Both the position numbers and the translations under genes were made by a program. A stretch of DNA of 64,000 bases from Oidiodendron maius Zn. Its lineage: Eukaryota; Ascomycota; Leotiomycetes; Myxotrichaceae. Below the pieces are notes generated by a model. It ran no database searches and was not told the DNA's origin. It saw nothing but the letters and a program-made list of their open reading frames with translations. Shown piece after piece: positions 54,348 to 64,000 of the stretch. Where the stretch lies: NCBI GenBank assembly GCA_000827325.1, contig KN832870.1, positions 6,348,032-6,412,031 on the forward strand, given 5' to 3'. Within the stretch, counting starts at the first letter, position 1, and each line of letters starts with the position of its first letter.

Positions 54348-56635
54348 ATGAGAGACGAGAATATTCAAGGTATGGTACCTTTGGTGCCGACGGAGAAGCT
54401 CTGGATCGCCCAGGTCAAGGGCTGGAGGGAGAACCTTGACGATGACGATCATGCCGTCCTGGCGCTGCGAAATTTCATTTTTGATATCTGCAACCAGAAT
54501 GGCGGCGGTCATGGTGGCTCAGCCATCGGCATGGCGGCCATTGGGGTTGCGCTGTATAAGTATACGATGCGGTATAATCCTTCAAACCCAGAGTGGTTCG
54601 ACCGAGATCGCTTCGTCCTCTCCAATGGTATGCGGTACGAATCCCCTGTATAGCAGTGCGTTATGATAACATGGAGATCTCGCAGGCCACACCGCAATGT
54701 TCTTATATGCGCTGAACCATCTTGTCGGTTATGACGCCTGGACAATGGACCAGATCAAGGGTTACGGCAGTGCGAAGACGAATGGGTACACTACTCTGTG
54801 CCACGCCCACCCGGAAATCGAAGAGCCGGCAGTGGAAGTTACAACAGGACCGCTCGGGCAGGGAATTGCCAATGCTGTCGGGCTTGCTATTGCCTCCAAG
54901 AATCTCGCGGCACGTTTCAACCAGCCAGGCTTCGATGTCGTCCGTGCTCGGGTGTACTGCATGACTGGAGATGGCTGCTTGATGGAGGGAGTCGCGCTCG
55001 AGGCCATCTCGCTAGCCGGAAGCTTGCAACTGGATAACCTCGTAGTGATATACGATAACAACCAGGTAACCTGCGACGGACCGCTCGACTGGATCAATGG
55101 AGAGGACGTCAACGCCAAGATGCGTTCGTGCGGATGGCATGTCCTTGAGGTCGCCGACGGCTCGTTCGATGTCCAGGCTCTGGTTTCTGCACTCCATTAT
55201 GCCGCGACACTGGGTAGAAGACCCGTGTTTATCAACGTTCGTACAATTATCGGGCTCGGTACCTCCTCTGCAGGAACTCACCTGGCCCACCATGGCGTCT
55301 TTGATGCAGAGAGCGTGGCTCTTTCGAAGCGCCTTGCTGGGCAGAATCCCTCAGTGACGCATCAGACCCCACCTGCCTCCTTAGAATACTTCCGGGAGAG
55401 AAAACAACACGGCCAGAAGATCCAGGGCGAGTGGGACGACCTTCTCCAGCGCTATCAGTTGGCTTACCCTGACCTGGCCCGGGAGTTCCACAGGAGACGG
55501 ACTGGCGACAACGGGGACGAGTGGCGGAAGATGCTCGAGGTGATGAGCTCGGACACTTTCCACGGCAAAGCCACTCGTGAGGTTAATGGGTCCATCATTG
55601 GCAGCATGTGGAAAGCCCATCCAGCCCTCTTCGGAGGTGGTGCCGACCTGGTCAACTCAAACAAGGTTCCCTATGAGGTTTCTGAGGTGTTTCATCCGTC
55701 AGTAGGCTATACAGGACGCTATCTGCGTTATGGTATCCGTGAACATGCCATGGCATCCATCTCTAACGGTATCGCGGCGTACAATCCTGGCACCTTCCTG
55801 CCCATCACGGCCACCTTTTTCATGTTTTTCCTCTATGTAAGTTATCTCTCTGCTGGGTAGAAGCCAACTATCAACTGCTATGAATTATCAGTTGCTATGA
55901 TATATTGCAATGCTAACCTTGTGATTTTGCTAGGCCGCCCCAGGAGTTCGTATGGGTGCCTTGTCCCATCTGCCTGTCATCCACTTTGCAACGCACGATT
56001 CCTTCGCCGAGGGGCAAAACGGCCAGACCCACCAACCCGTTGAACTAGATTCTCTGTACCGCGCGATGCCGAACCTGACATACATGCGACCATGTGACGC
56101 CGAGGAGACTATCGGCGCCTGGATGCTCGCGCTCTCGAAGTCAACGGGCCCGTCCATGCTCTCGCTTGGCCGTGACCCGGTCGGTCCGGTTCCAAATACT
56201 GACCGCTACAAGGTTGCCAAGGGTGCGTACGTGGTCAAGGAGGCCGACAAAGCGCAGCTCACTCTTGCCAGCTGCGGGACCAACCTGCACTATGCCGTCG
56301 CGGCGGCGGAGAACCTATCTACATTGGGCATTCCCACGCGGGTGGTAAGCGCTCCAAGCTTCGAGCACTTTGACAAGCAGGATTGGGCGTACCGCAAGTC
56401 GGTGTTTCCGCTGGACGGCACTCCCATCGTAAGCGTCGAAGAATACGTTGCGACGACCTGGGCGCGATACGTCACGGCAAGCATTGGCATGATCGGTTTT
56501 GGATACTCAGCTTCGAATGCGAGCAACTATGACAGATTTCAGTTAGATGCGAAGGGAATAGAGGCCAGGGTAAAGAAGTATCTGAAGGATTTGGCCGGCA
56601 GCGATGCCAGGATGGCAGGATGGCGTGCAATCTAA
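54348..56635 (+). CDS. Transketolase family, dihydroxyacetone-synthase-like
   Basis: Three exons, 54348-54627, 54686-55836 and 55934-56635, with introns of 58 and 97 bp. The product is 710 residues. The thiamine-diphosphate site is complete: NGGGHGGSAIGMAAIG, then DGCLMEGVALEAISLAG (the GDG motif) and VIYDNNQVTCDG. The pyrimidine-binding half has RYGIREHAMASISNG and HDSFAEGQNGQTHQPVE. The GHGGSAIGM form and overall pattern resemble fungal dihydroxyacetone synthases and diverged transketolases rather than the housekeeping enzyme. It would move a two-carbon ketol unit between sugars. The ATG at 54348 is chosen; there is no ATG in frame in the 120 bp upstream. Confidence 0.92.
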
Positions 56636-56908
56636 ACGTAATGCCGGCTTTTGTAGTCCCTGTATTTTAAAGGTACTATAGTCGTCACTAATGTCCGCGT
56701 TTGCAAGGACAACTTGATAAATGAGTGTTATAGGAAATAGATGTCTCCGAAAATAAAAAGTTCTAAGGTTAAAGCATATCGTTTATGGAAAGTAAAATAG
56801 AGAGACCTCGGGGCTATTTAGGTTTAGGCTTAGCCAGGCTTCGTAGCGTCATTGGACAATCATGGAGTCAGAGATTCTATTATTGCACTACAAAATTCTC
56901 ATCCTAGT

Positions 56909-58162
56909 CTATAAATCTACCATTGACTTCACTACCAACCTCCCATCGGCGTCTCGCGTCTTTGTGGCCATTTCAAGAGCCTCCGGTACGAGGTCAAGCC
57001 CCTTAAACCGGTGGGTTATCATCCGAGACATGTCGGGTAGAGTGTTTCCATCTATGGGAGACCTGGTAACGGATGCTTTTGCAATTTCAATAGCCCTGGG
57101 GTAGGCATTTGCATACCGCCAGGTGGAGATAAGATTGATCTCCCGGGCTGATAGGTCAGAGATTGGTAGTGTATGGTTTGGCGTACCCATGCCAACGAGG
57201 ATAATGCTGCCGCCTGATGCAGTCGACTATGGACAGCCGATTATGAGATTGTGGGAATAGGCACGGCCTCGGAAGTTACTTACGTAGATGCTAGACTGCA
57301 GACACGACTCGGCTCCCGTGCACTCAAAGGTTCGCTGCACCTTGCCTATAGACTCACCACCCGGCCACTTCAGTTCCCCAATCTCCTTTGCAGTCATCTG
57401 AGCAATACCTAGCTTGTCTTCCAAAGTCTCCGCCTTCTTGGGCTTCACCGCATATACGACGGAAGCAAATCCTTGTTCCAAGGCAAATCTCAGGCGGCCT
57501 TCATCAATGTCGGCCATGACGACGTCCTGGCAACCCTCCGCACGCACCGCCAAGGCACACAACAGCCCCACGGCGCCAGCACCGAAGACTAGACACGTAC
57601 GTCTAGGGGAGATCATGCCCGACCCCGCCCTGCGGACGGCATGGACAGCGACAGCCAGTGGCTCGAGAAGGGCGCCCGCCTCAAAGTTCAACTCAGGCGG
57701 GAGGCGATGCACCCAGCGCGCCGGGTGGACGACGAACTCCTGTAGCGTTCCCTGGAAGTGAGGGAACTTGGATGCTGAGCTGCGAAAGCGCAGGTCTGGG
57801 CAGATGTTGTACCTCCCACTGCGGCAGAGCACACACTCCCCGCAGGGCACACCACACTCGAGTGCGACAGCGTCGCCGACCTTTAAGCTTGAGCCTGCTT
57901 GAGAGACTTTAGATCCCACCGCAACGACTTGGCCGGCAGCCTCGTGACCGAGGCAGAGCGCCTCGCGGACTTGGATGCTGCCATTGCGAAAATGGGTGTA
58001 ATAGTGGACGTCGGAGCCACAGATTGTGGTAGAGCGTATGGAAATGCGAATCTCGTCGCCAGCGAGATGTGCAAGCTCTCTTGATTCGACCTTGAGAGCT
58101 CTGGCCTCGTGAAGATACTGGCCACGGCTCTTCTCGACAGCGGTGGTTGCAACAGTCGACAT
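56909..58162 (-). CDS. Zn-dependent medium-chain dehydrogenase, sorbitol/xylitol-dehydrogenase-like
   Basis: Two exons, 57284-58162 and 56909-57226, with a 57-bp intron (donor GTAAGT, acceptor CCATAG). The product is 398 residues. Catalytic zinc residues are seen in TTICGSDVHYY and CLGHEAAG. The structural zinc lobe is CGVPCGECVLCRSGRYNIC. The cofactor motif is FGAGAVGLL with a following acidic residue (VVMADIDEG), which favours NAD. This is the pattern of L-iditol/xylitol dehydrogenases. Predicted to oxidise a polyol or L-gulonate-like acid. It is divergent from the monooxygenase gene. Confidence 0.9.
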
Positions 58163-58370
58163 CGCGAGCAACCTTCTTAACTGCGGTAGGATCTGGATAG
58201 CCCGACGATAGGAGATCGAGGTTTTCTGATGGCTGCTGATGCTCTACATCTTTGACTAGAGAGGGGCTTGTGGGCGCGGGATCTGGTTTCCGAGCATCCA
58301 AGTCCCGTCCACAAAAGTGGATGCGATTCCAATGTACCCCGCCGACACACAATCGCAGACCGGATTATGG

Positions 58371-58386
58371 TGACCGGACTGGGGAA
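58371..58386. promoter_or_regulatory. CGG-N10-CCG site between Zn dehydrogenase and monooxygenase
   Basis: CGGATTATGGTGACCG, in the middle of the divergent promoter (about 210 bp from the dehydrogenase start and 170 bp from the monooxygenase start). Confidence 0.5.
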
Positions 58387-58557
58387 GCTGGTTTCCTCGT
58401 TGGTCTCTAGCAAGTGGCAAGTTTTGTCTCGGTCTCGCACACTTTTACTCTGAGCTCTTCCCAGCACCTTAATACATTGCACGCCTCTCATTGAGACGGA
58501 GAACTTAATCATCTTGATTTTTGAACTCAATTCAGTTGTCAGTCTCGCTTTCTCATC

Positions 58558-60368
58558 ATGTCGGCGCACACAAAGCCTCTAGATGCCATTATCATCGGCG
58601 CAGGGCCGGCGGGCATCGCCATGGCATATCGCCTGAAACATGAGCTCAATTTTCACGACTTCCTCATATATGAGAAGCTCGATGGTGTAGGTGGAACATG
58701 GAGGCTAAACACCTATCCAGGATGGTATGTAGAAATCTAAATGAGCTATACTTTGCGCAGCTAGATGCTAGGAGCTGAGAATTTCGCCAGTGGTTGTGAT
58801 CTTAAGTCCCATCTCTATTCCTTCAGCTTCAACCCGAATCCCAATTGGTCAAAGGAACTGTGCGAGCAACCCGAAATCCTTCAATGTACGTGTCAGGCTT
58901 ATCGTTCCCCCAACACATGGGACTGAGTATGAGACTAACGGCGTTTACGATAGACATGGAAGATACGGTTGACAAATTTGGCATCCGCAAGCATGTCCAC
59001 CCGTCAGTCGAGTGCACTGGTGCGAAATGGCACGGCGATATCGCCAAGTGGGAGGTTTTCGTCAAGGACCTCGAATCGGGCATCGAGTACTCGCGTTTCG
59101 CATCCATTTTCGTCTCTGCTGTAGGCGCCATCTCGTTCCCGCGAGATGTCAAATTTCCAGGTATGGAGAACTTCAAGGGTCATATGTTCCACACGGCGCG
59201 GTGGGACCACTCCGTGTCGTACAAAAACAAACGCGTCGGCGTCATCGGCAATGGCTGCAGCGCCGCCCAGGTCGTTCCAGCCATGGCCCAGAGGGCGAGC
59301 TTTGTGAAGCAGTACGCTCGTAGTGGGCAGTGGTTCCACGCCCGGCCGAACCGGCTCAATACAGACTTTGACAAATTCCTATTTCGTTGGATCCCTCTCT
59401 GGCAGCGACTGCTCCGCCTCGGCATATTCCTTGAGGCTGACGAGGAGACCACGACATACTTCCCTACTACCAAGGGTCTCAGGGCTCGCATCGCAAAGGA
59501 GAAGGAGTCTAAGGAATATATCCAGTCCAAGGCACCAGAGAAGTACTGGCAATACATCATCCCCAAGTTTCCACTTGGATGCAAGCGTCGTATCTTCGAT
59601 CCTGGATACCTCGACGCTCTTTGCCGACCCAACGTTGAGCTGCTCCCCGAGGGCATCAAGGAGATCACCGAGACGGGCATCATCAGCTCCTCAGGAATCC
59701 AGGATGATTACGACATCATCGTCCTCGCTACCGGATTTCAGGTTTCTGAATTCTTAACTCCTATGGGAATCATCGGCGTCGACGGACGATCGCTGCACCA
59801 ACAGTGGCAGGAATGTCGAGGCGCCCAAGCATACCTGGGTACCTACGTGCATAATTTTCCCAATCTCGCCATCATCTTCGGGCCTAATACCTTCCCCGCC
59901 AACAACTCTGCCCTGTTTGCGTGCGAGACCCAGGTGGACTATGCCATTAAGTCGCTCTTCACGCCGCTAATCGACCGCTGGGCCGATGTAATCGAGGTCA
60001 AGCAGACAGTTGAGGACTACACGACCAACGAGATCCACAGGCAACTGAACAACACCGTCTTCGCAGGAGATTGCTCCAACTGGTACATCGGTAAATTTGG
60101 CCGCAATGCTGCCTCATGGCCCGGGCTGGCGCGGTCGTTCTGGTTCAGCACGTACTTCCCTGACTGGTCGGCCTTCAAAGTCATCGGCGGAAGTAGGCTT
60201 TGGCCGCTCTATGCTGCCCGCCGTTGGCTGACGACCATGAAGCCGCTCACGATGGCCTTTATTTCTCTCGGGCTTGTAGCAGTAGCGGTTCGTTATGGAG
60301 GTCATGACGCAAGGATCCCGACTATTGCAACCCTAAGGAGCCTAGTCACGAGGGCGAGTGTGGTTTAA
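58558..60368 (+). CDS. FAD/NADPH Baeyer-Villiger-type monooxygenase
   Basis: Three exons, 58558-58724, 58791-58885 and 58954-60368, with introns of 66 and 68 bp. The product is 558 residues. FAD motif GAGPAG is in IIIGAGPAGIAM. The class B monooxygenase fingerprint F-x-G-x3-H-x3-W is complete as FKGHMFHTARW. The second nucleotide site is VIGNGCSAAQ. The pocket segment GTWRLNTYPG and later ATGFQVSEFL and FGPNTFPANNSA are typical of fungal steroid/ketone monooxygenases. A hydrophobic C-terminal stretch (LTMAFISLGLVAVAV) may anchor it to a membrane. It inserts oxygen next to a ketone; the substrate is unknown. It is not an expected inositol-pathway enzyme. Confidence 0.93.
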
Positions 60369-60371
60369 ATT

Positions 60372-61070
60372 GTATTTTAAGTGGATTCTTAAGCCCTCTC
60401 GGTTTGAGATTGAAAGGCGATCGCTTATGAGATCTTACTTTTATATACGACATTGGAGAGAGTAGTTTCATAGCAATTGAAAAATAAGAATGCGCTGTCG
60501 CTCAATTCCTGTCAGAAGCTACAGGGTCCCAAACTCATGCACGTCAGCGGAATCAGAATAATGCCTGGGCTTCCGTCGTAGGTCTCACCATCTCTCGTAC
60601 AGTTCAGGCGTCTCTTAAAGAATTTCATACATTCACTGAAGTGATCTCTTTACAGCACAACAATTCTTGAAAATGCATGCGTGTCAGCATTTCCCCTAGG
60701 CATCTATCGGACATTATCCCGGCCTAACTAGGTAGAAACAGCACGCTCTCTTCAGGTATACTGCAGCCCATAAAGGCAGATTAAGAAAGAGCGATGTGAC
60801 GAATTAATAGAAATCATTCTATCATGATACGTAGCATGGCCGACCAGGCTAGTGCCCACTCGATCTAATGTACAGGTATCTCGAGGCCACAAGAAACTCA
60901 GATTACAAGACCACTGCCCTAGGTGAAACCCGTTATATAAGACTATGAAAGGAAGAACATACTTTGGGCGTTCGGCTCTAAGTGAAATGTGCCTGATTCG
61001 GGTCTATAGGAATATGCACCAAAACGGATGCCATACGCTGTCTAAAGTTGAGCATTTATTAGCAAGAGCC
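60372..61070. other. Intergenic between convergent genes
   Basis: Terminator-side sequence for both flanking genes. No gene, RNA or repeat recognised. Confidence 0.55.
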
Positions 61071-61074
61071 TTTC

Positions 61075-62556
61075 TCACGAGAGAGCTTTCTGCATGTAAA
61101 TACATACAGGCTCGAGAGAGAAGCCCCAATTCTTTGGAATAACCATCTCTGCTAGATCATCTCGGCGGAGATCCAAAAAGTAAGACAGAAGGACACGCAC
61201 AACTGCGCGGTGTGTTATGAGCAACATGTGGTCCTTCCTGCGCTCCAATTCCAGAATTATGGGCCGCAGGCGGTGGATAACGTCAAGGTAGCACTCTCCA
61301 CCAAGACCAGGCCACCTATATTGGAGTTTATACTGCTTGCGGGCAGCATAAACCGCGGGTTGAAGCGTGGCGATCTCCTCGAACGTCAGCCCAGCCATGT
61401 CGCCCGCATTGAGATCGTCGAGCGTCTTCATCTGAGACTTTACATAACGCTCTTCACAAAAGCCCGAGGCGGTCTGGATGGCCTGAGGCATTGTTGAAGT
61501 CCAGATGCAGAAATTGAGAAGAGATGGCGAATCTTTGCCAGTCTGCGAGCCCAATGTATGCTCTTTCTGTGCTGGGTCGCTAACTCTTAACTTCGTTGAG
61601 TCATGATTCTGGAGTCTATGACTTTGCATGTCCTGTTCCCAGCGTTCTCGCTCTTTGTGGATGAAACTGACGAGTGATGCAGCATACCGCTGTCCGTCTT
61701 CTGTGAGATCTGATCGTCTTCCTATTTTGCCTACGCTATCGTCCATGCTCTCGCCACCACAGAATATCCATATTTGACGCTCTGACAAGTTAAAGTTAAG
61801 CATATACTCAACCACCTGAGTTGAAAGGAATCCTTGGATCAAATGGGTGTTGGTCTTTCGGCCAACGTCAATGGTCTGCAGATAGGGTATTTTATCTTGC
61901 TCCTCGGCTTCTCCAAGTGGAACATACGACTTCTCGTAGAAGACAACCCTCTGACGGAAGTCCTTGAGGGCCTCATCTGGATCTTGGTTCCTGTAGTCCG
62001 GTCCGTTGAGCTTCAGCCTGAAGTTTCGTTCCAGTATTTCCTGGTCAAAGCAGCAACTTTCGATGAGCAACACCTCGTTTAGAGTTCCAGCTTTTCGGCG
62101 AATATGTGACAGGAGTGTCTGGCGTCGCTTCAGCGTGCTGTTTGTTGCGTCAAGTATCCCAACACTGCTGCTCTCCTGCCCTGAGAGCCAGTCGAGAAGC
62201 TCTTCCAGAGTTTCAAGGGCGATCCGCTCACGGACTGAGACCAGATCAGGGTTTGTCGGGTCAAAGAAGGCTGCTGAAGATGAAAATGGACGTGGATAGA
62301 GGCATTTTTCCACTGGCTTCTCACCACTGCGTTCTATATGCGCTGCTACCCTGCGTCGTTCCCCAACATTGAAAACGCGGGATTCGTACTGTAACCAGTT
62401 CAAGTATCTAGCCAATTTCCTAACGATGTAGCTTTTACCCCTAGCAGGCAGCCCGACCATAATAATCAGTAATTTCGGGGCTACATAGCTGGGGTCTATA
62501 GTCTTAGTACAGGATAGACTAGAGGACGTGGAGCTGGCCATGTTTGAGATGACCAT
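61075..62556 (-). CDS. 6-Phosphofructo-2-kinase / degenerate fructose-2,6-bisphosphatase
   Basis: A 493-residue single exon, starting MVISNMASSTSSS (the upstream frame has no ATG). Kinase domain: Walker A GLPARGKS at residues 35-42, then the substrate-binding RVFNVGERRR and DATNSTLKRR segments and NFRLKLNGPDYRNQDPDEAL. In the phosphatase domain the normal R-H-G-E catalytic site reads FCGGESMDDS, so the phospho-accepting histidine is absent. The second histidine (LITHRAVVRV) and the acidic residue (GGECYLDV) remain. It is therefore predicted to make fructose-2,6-bisphosphate and not to hydrolyse it, like yeast kinase-only isoforms. This is a signal-metabolite gene beside polyol-catabolic genes. 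Confidence 0.92.
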   Translation of the reverse strand: MVISNMASSTSSSLSCTKTIDPSYVAPKLLIIMVGLPARGKSYIVRKLARYLNWLQYESRVFNVGERRRVAAHIERSGEKPVEKCLYPRPFSSSAAFFDPTNPDLVSVRERIALETLEELLDWLSGQESSSVGILDATNSTLKRRQTLLSHIRRKAGTLNEVLLIESCCFDQEILERNFRLKLNGPDYRNQDPDEALKDFRQRVVFYEKSYVPLGEAEEQDKIPYLQTIDVGRKTNTHLIQGFLSTQVVEYMLNFNLSERQIWIFCGGESMDDSVGKIGRRSDLTEDGQRYAASLVSFIHKERERWEQDMQSHRLQNHDSTKLRVSDPAQKEHTLGSQTGKDSPSLLNFCIWTSTMPQAIQTASGFCEERYVKSQMKTLDDLNAGDMAGLTFEEIATLQPAVYAARKQYKLQYRWPGLGGECYLDVIHRLRPIILELERRKDHMLLITHRAVVRVLLSYFLDLRRDDLAEMVIPKNWGFSLEPVCIYMQKALS

Positions 62557-62744
62557 GTTTGAGATGACTGACCGATGGTGTTCCCGCCTCTTGGAGATGG
62601 CAATCTTCAGTGGGTGGCTCAATTACAGCGTGGGTTCCCCTTGACCGGCTTATGAACCAAGAACAAGATAGGATACCGAGCTATCAAGTGAGCACCACCC
62701 CAATTCCCATTGAGGTAATTGATGCAGTACAGTATTCCAGTTCG

Positions 62745-62760
62745 CGGATTTAATATTCCG
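62745..62760. promoter_or_regulatory. CGG-N10-CCG site between kinase and aldehyde dehydrogenase
   Basis: CGGATTTAATATTCCG, in the divergent promoter about 190 bp upstream of the kinase. A second inverted pair CGG-N9-CCG (CGGATTTGAGAGCCG) follows near 62.79 kb. Confidence 0.5.
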
Positions 62761-63024
62761 ACCGGTAAAATTCGAGCGTCCTCGGATTTGAGAGCCGAGA
62801 GGAAAAGGGCTACGGTTCGAGGGTGATCTCGGGGTGGTGATCCGAGCTAGGATTCGCCCCACATCTACAAGCCTAAAGATTGTGAAAGAATTCTGAAGGC
62901 ATGAATGTTCTCAAGCTATGGGCAAGACTTTTCTCTTGGATTGTTACATAACCTCGAATACTCTCCCATTATACACTTGAGCTCCAGTCTCTTCTTGATC
63001 TCGGAATTGAAACAATGTCGTACC

Positions 63025-64000
63025 ATGAACAAAATCTACAGAGCGCAAGCAACCCCAGCCTCACTTACGCAGCTTGTGCATGGGGGTGGCTAATTGAAAA
63101 TTTCTGTATCTACAGTTGAAGAACAAGAGCTTGTTCTGCGGAGATGCCTTCATAAACGGAGAGTGGGTCACCAAGAATGAGCAATTCGCCGTCTACGGTC
63201 TGTACCCCTATGGGACCCACTCTCAACTTTCGCCATACTCATGTTGAATAGAACCCTCATCCAGTGCTGTCTTAGGCAATGTGTCGAACTGCAATCTCGA
63301 AGATGTTCGGAAAGCTATCCGGAGTGCAGATGAGGCCCAGCGCAGCTTCTACAGAACGACAACGGGAACTACAAGGGGGGCACTGCTGAGAAAATGGAAT
63401 GACTTGATTCTTGAGAACCAGGATGATCGTAAGTTTGCACCACATCAACTTAGTTAAGTCATATCGTAACGTGGCTGATAATAGTTGCGACCATTCTCTC
63501 TCTCGAAAATGGCAAGACATTGAGCGAGGCGAAGGGCGAGGTCATCTACGCCGCGAGTTTCATATCATGGTTTGCCGAAGAAGCCACCCGGTCTTACGGT
63601 ACTACTATCCCGTCATCTACACCCCATTCAACTCTGATGACCGTCCGTGAGCCGGTCGGGGTATGCGGCATCATCACGCCCTGGAACTTTCCAGCCGCCA
63701 TGATTACCAGGAAAGTCGGTCCAGCTCTCGCCGCCGGCTGCTCCGTCGTCATTAAGCCACCCAGCGAGACTCCTTACAGTTGCATTGCCCTTACCAAGCT
63801 GGCCGTCAGGGCTGGCCTGCCTCCCGCAATTATTCAGGTCTGTCCTACTAAGGACCGTGAGACCGCTAGCGAGTTGGCCACGAACCCTCTAGTGAAGAAG
63901 CTCAGCTTCACCGGCTCGACTGGAGTAGGGAAGATGTTAGCCAGGCTGGCGTCAGGTACCCTAAAGAAAGTCAGTCTCGAGTTGGGCGGTAATGCTCCAT
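63025..64000 (+). CDS. Aldehyde dehydrogenase, succinate-semialdehyde type (partial)
   Basis: Exons read as 63025-63075, 63116-63201, 63265-63428 and 63485 to the window edge. The first intron (40 bp) is the least certain; the others are 63 and 56 bp. It begins MNKIYRAQATPASLTQL, then the conserved KNKSLFCGDAFINGEWV. NAD site and fold marks are IITPWNFPAAMITRKVGPALAAG, VVIKPPSETPYS and FTGSTGVGKMLA. The active-site cysteine lies beyond the window. The sequence is closest in style to fungal succinate-semialdehyde dehydrogenases; the substrate here may be another semialdehyde. It is divergent from the kinase gene. Confidence 0.9.

Noticed and set aside
1-64000. CRISPR arrays, bacterial operons, tRNA or rRNA genes
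   Set aside because: The genome is fungal, the tandem repeats lack CRISPR spacing, and no tRNA or rRNA signature was recognised on reading both strands by eye.

Overview
The window looks like nuclear DNA of a filamentous ascomycete (Pezizomycotina). The evidence is short GT-AG introns (about 48-107 bp) with CTAAC/CTAAT-like branch sites, Zn2Cys6 regulators with fungal activation domains, a Gti1/Pac2 (WOPR) regulator, a HET-domain relic, and AT-rich transposon relics in which CAG/CAA codons often appear as TAG/TAA, as repeat-induced point mutation (RIP) would produce. Species cannot be fixed from the sequence alone. Exon structures were read by eye from splice signals and reading-frame continuity.

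Left half (1-32.6 kb): gene-poor, repeat-rich, accessory in style. It holds a decayed Ty1/copia element (1-2.95 kb), a JmjC protein gene whose 5' end abuts a GGTGAAGTGA-type satellite, several minisatellites, four genes for small secreted proteins (11.2, 15.6, 23.0 and 25.5 kb), a C2H2 zinc-finger gene (17.6-18.2 kb), a WOPR regulator (19.8-20.9 kb), a decayed HET gene (26.7-28.3 kb), and a transposon mosaic (28.4-32.3 kb). In that mosaic a 0.8-kb MULE-like element, a Fot1/pogo-like tail, a dispersed solo-LTR-like repeat and a Tc1-like element with clear terminal inverted repeats lie side by side. The secreted protein at 25.5 kb carries two near-identical 35-residue units with Lys-Arg sites, the layout of a Kex2-processed repeat peptide.

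Right half (32.6-64 kb): a dense metabolic gene cluster that reads as polyol, most likely inositol, catabolism. It encodes a sugar/inositol-type MFS transporter, a TIM-barrel dehydratase/isomerase related to 3-dehydroshikimate dehydratase, myo-inositol oxygenase, a phytanoyl-CoA-dioxygenase-like oxygenase, an inositol-2-dehydrogenase-like Gfo/Idh/MocA enzyme, an SDR, a dihydroxyacetone-synthase-like transketolase, a sorbitol-dehydrogenase-like Zn enzyme, a Baeyer-Villiger-type monooxygenase, a 6-phosphofructo-2-kinase lacking the phosphatase histidine, and a succinate-semialdehyde-type aldehyde dehydrogenase running off the right edge. Two paralogous Zn2Cys6 regulators with the same exon layout lie inside it. 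One is intact (49.1-52.1 kb) and the other appears frame-broken (37.8-40.7 kb). Relics of a second transporter (36.6 kb) and a second Gfo/Idh/MocA dehydrogenase (42.2 kb) suggest that part of the cluster was once duplicated and is decaying.

Motifs of the form CGGA-N9-CCG (total spacing CGG-N10-CCG) occur in five promoter regions of the right-hand cluster, including that of the intact regulator. N9 variants lie upstream of two more genes. This suggests one Zn2Cys6 regulon with autoregulation. Paired GCGGGG boxes upstream of the transporter and of the regulator suggest carbon-catabolite repression.
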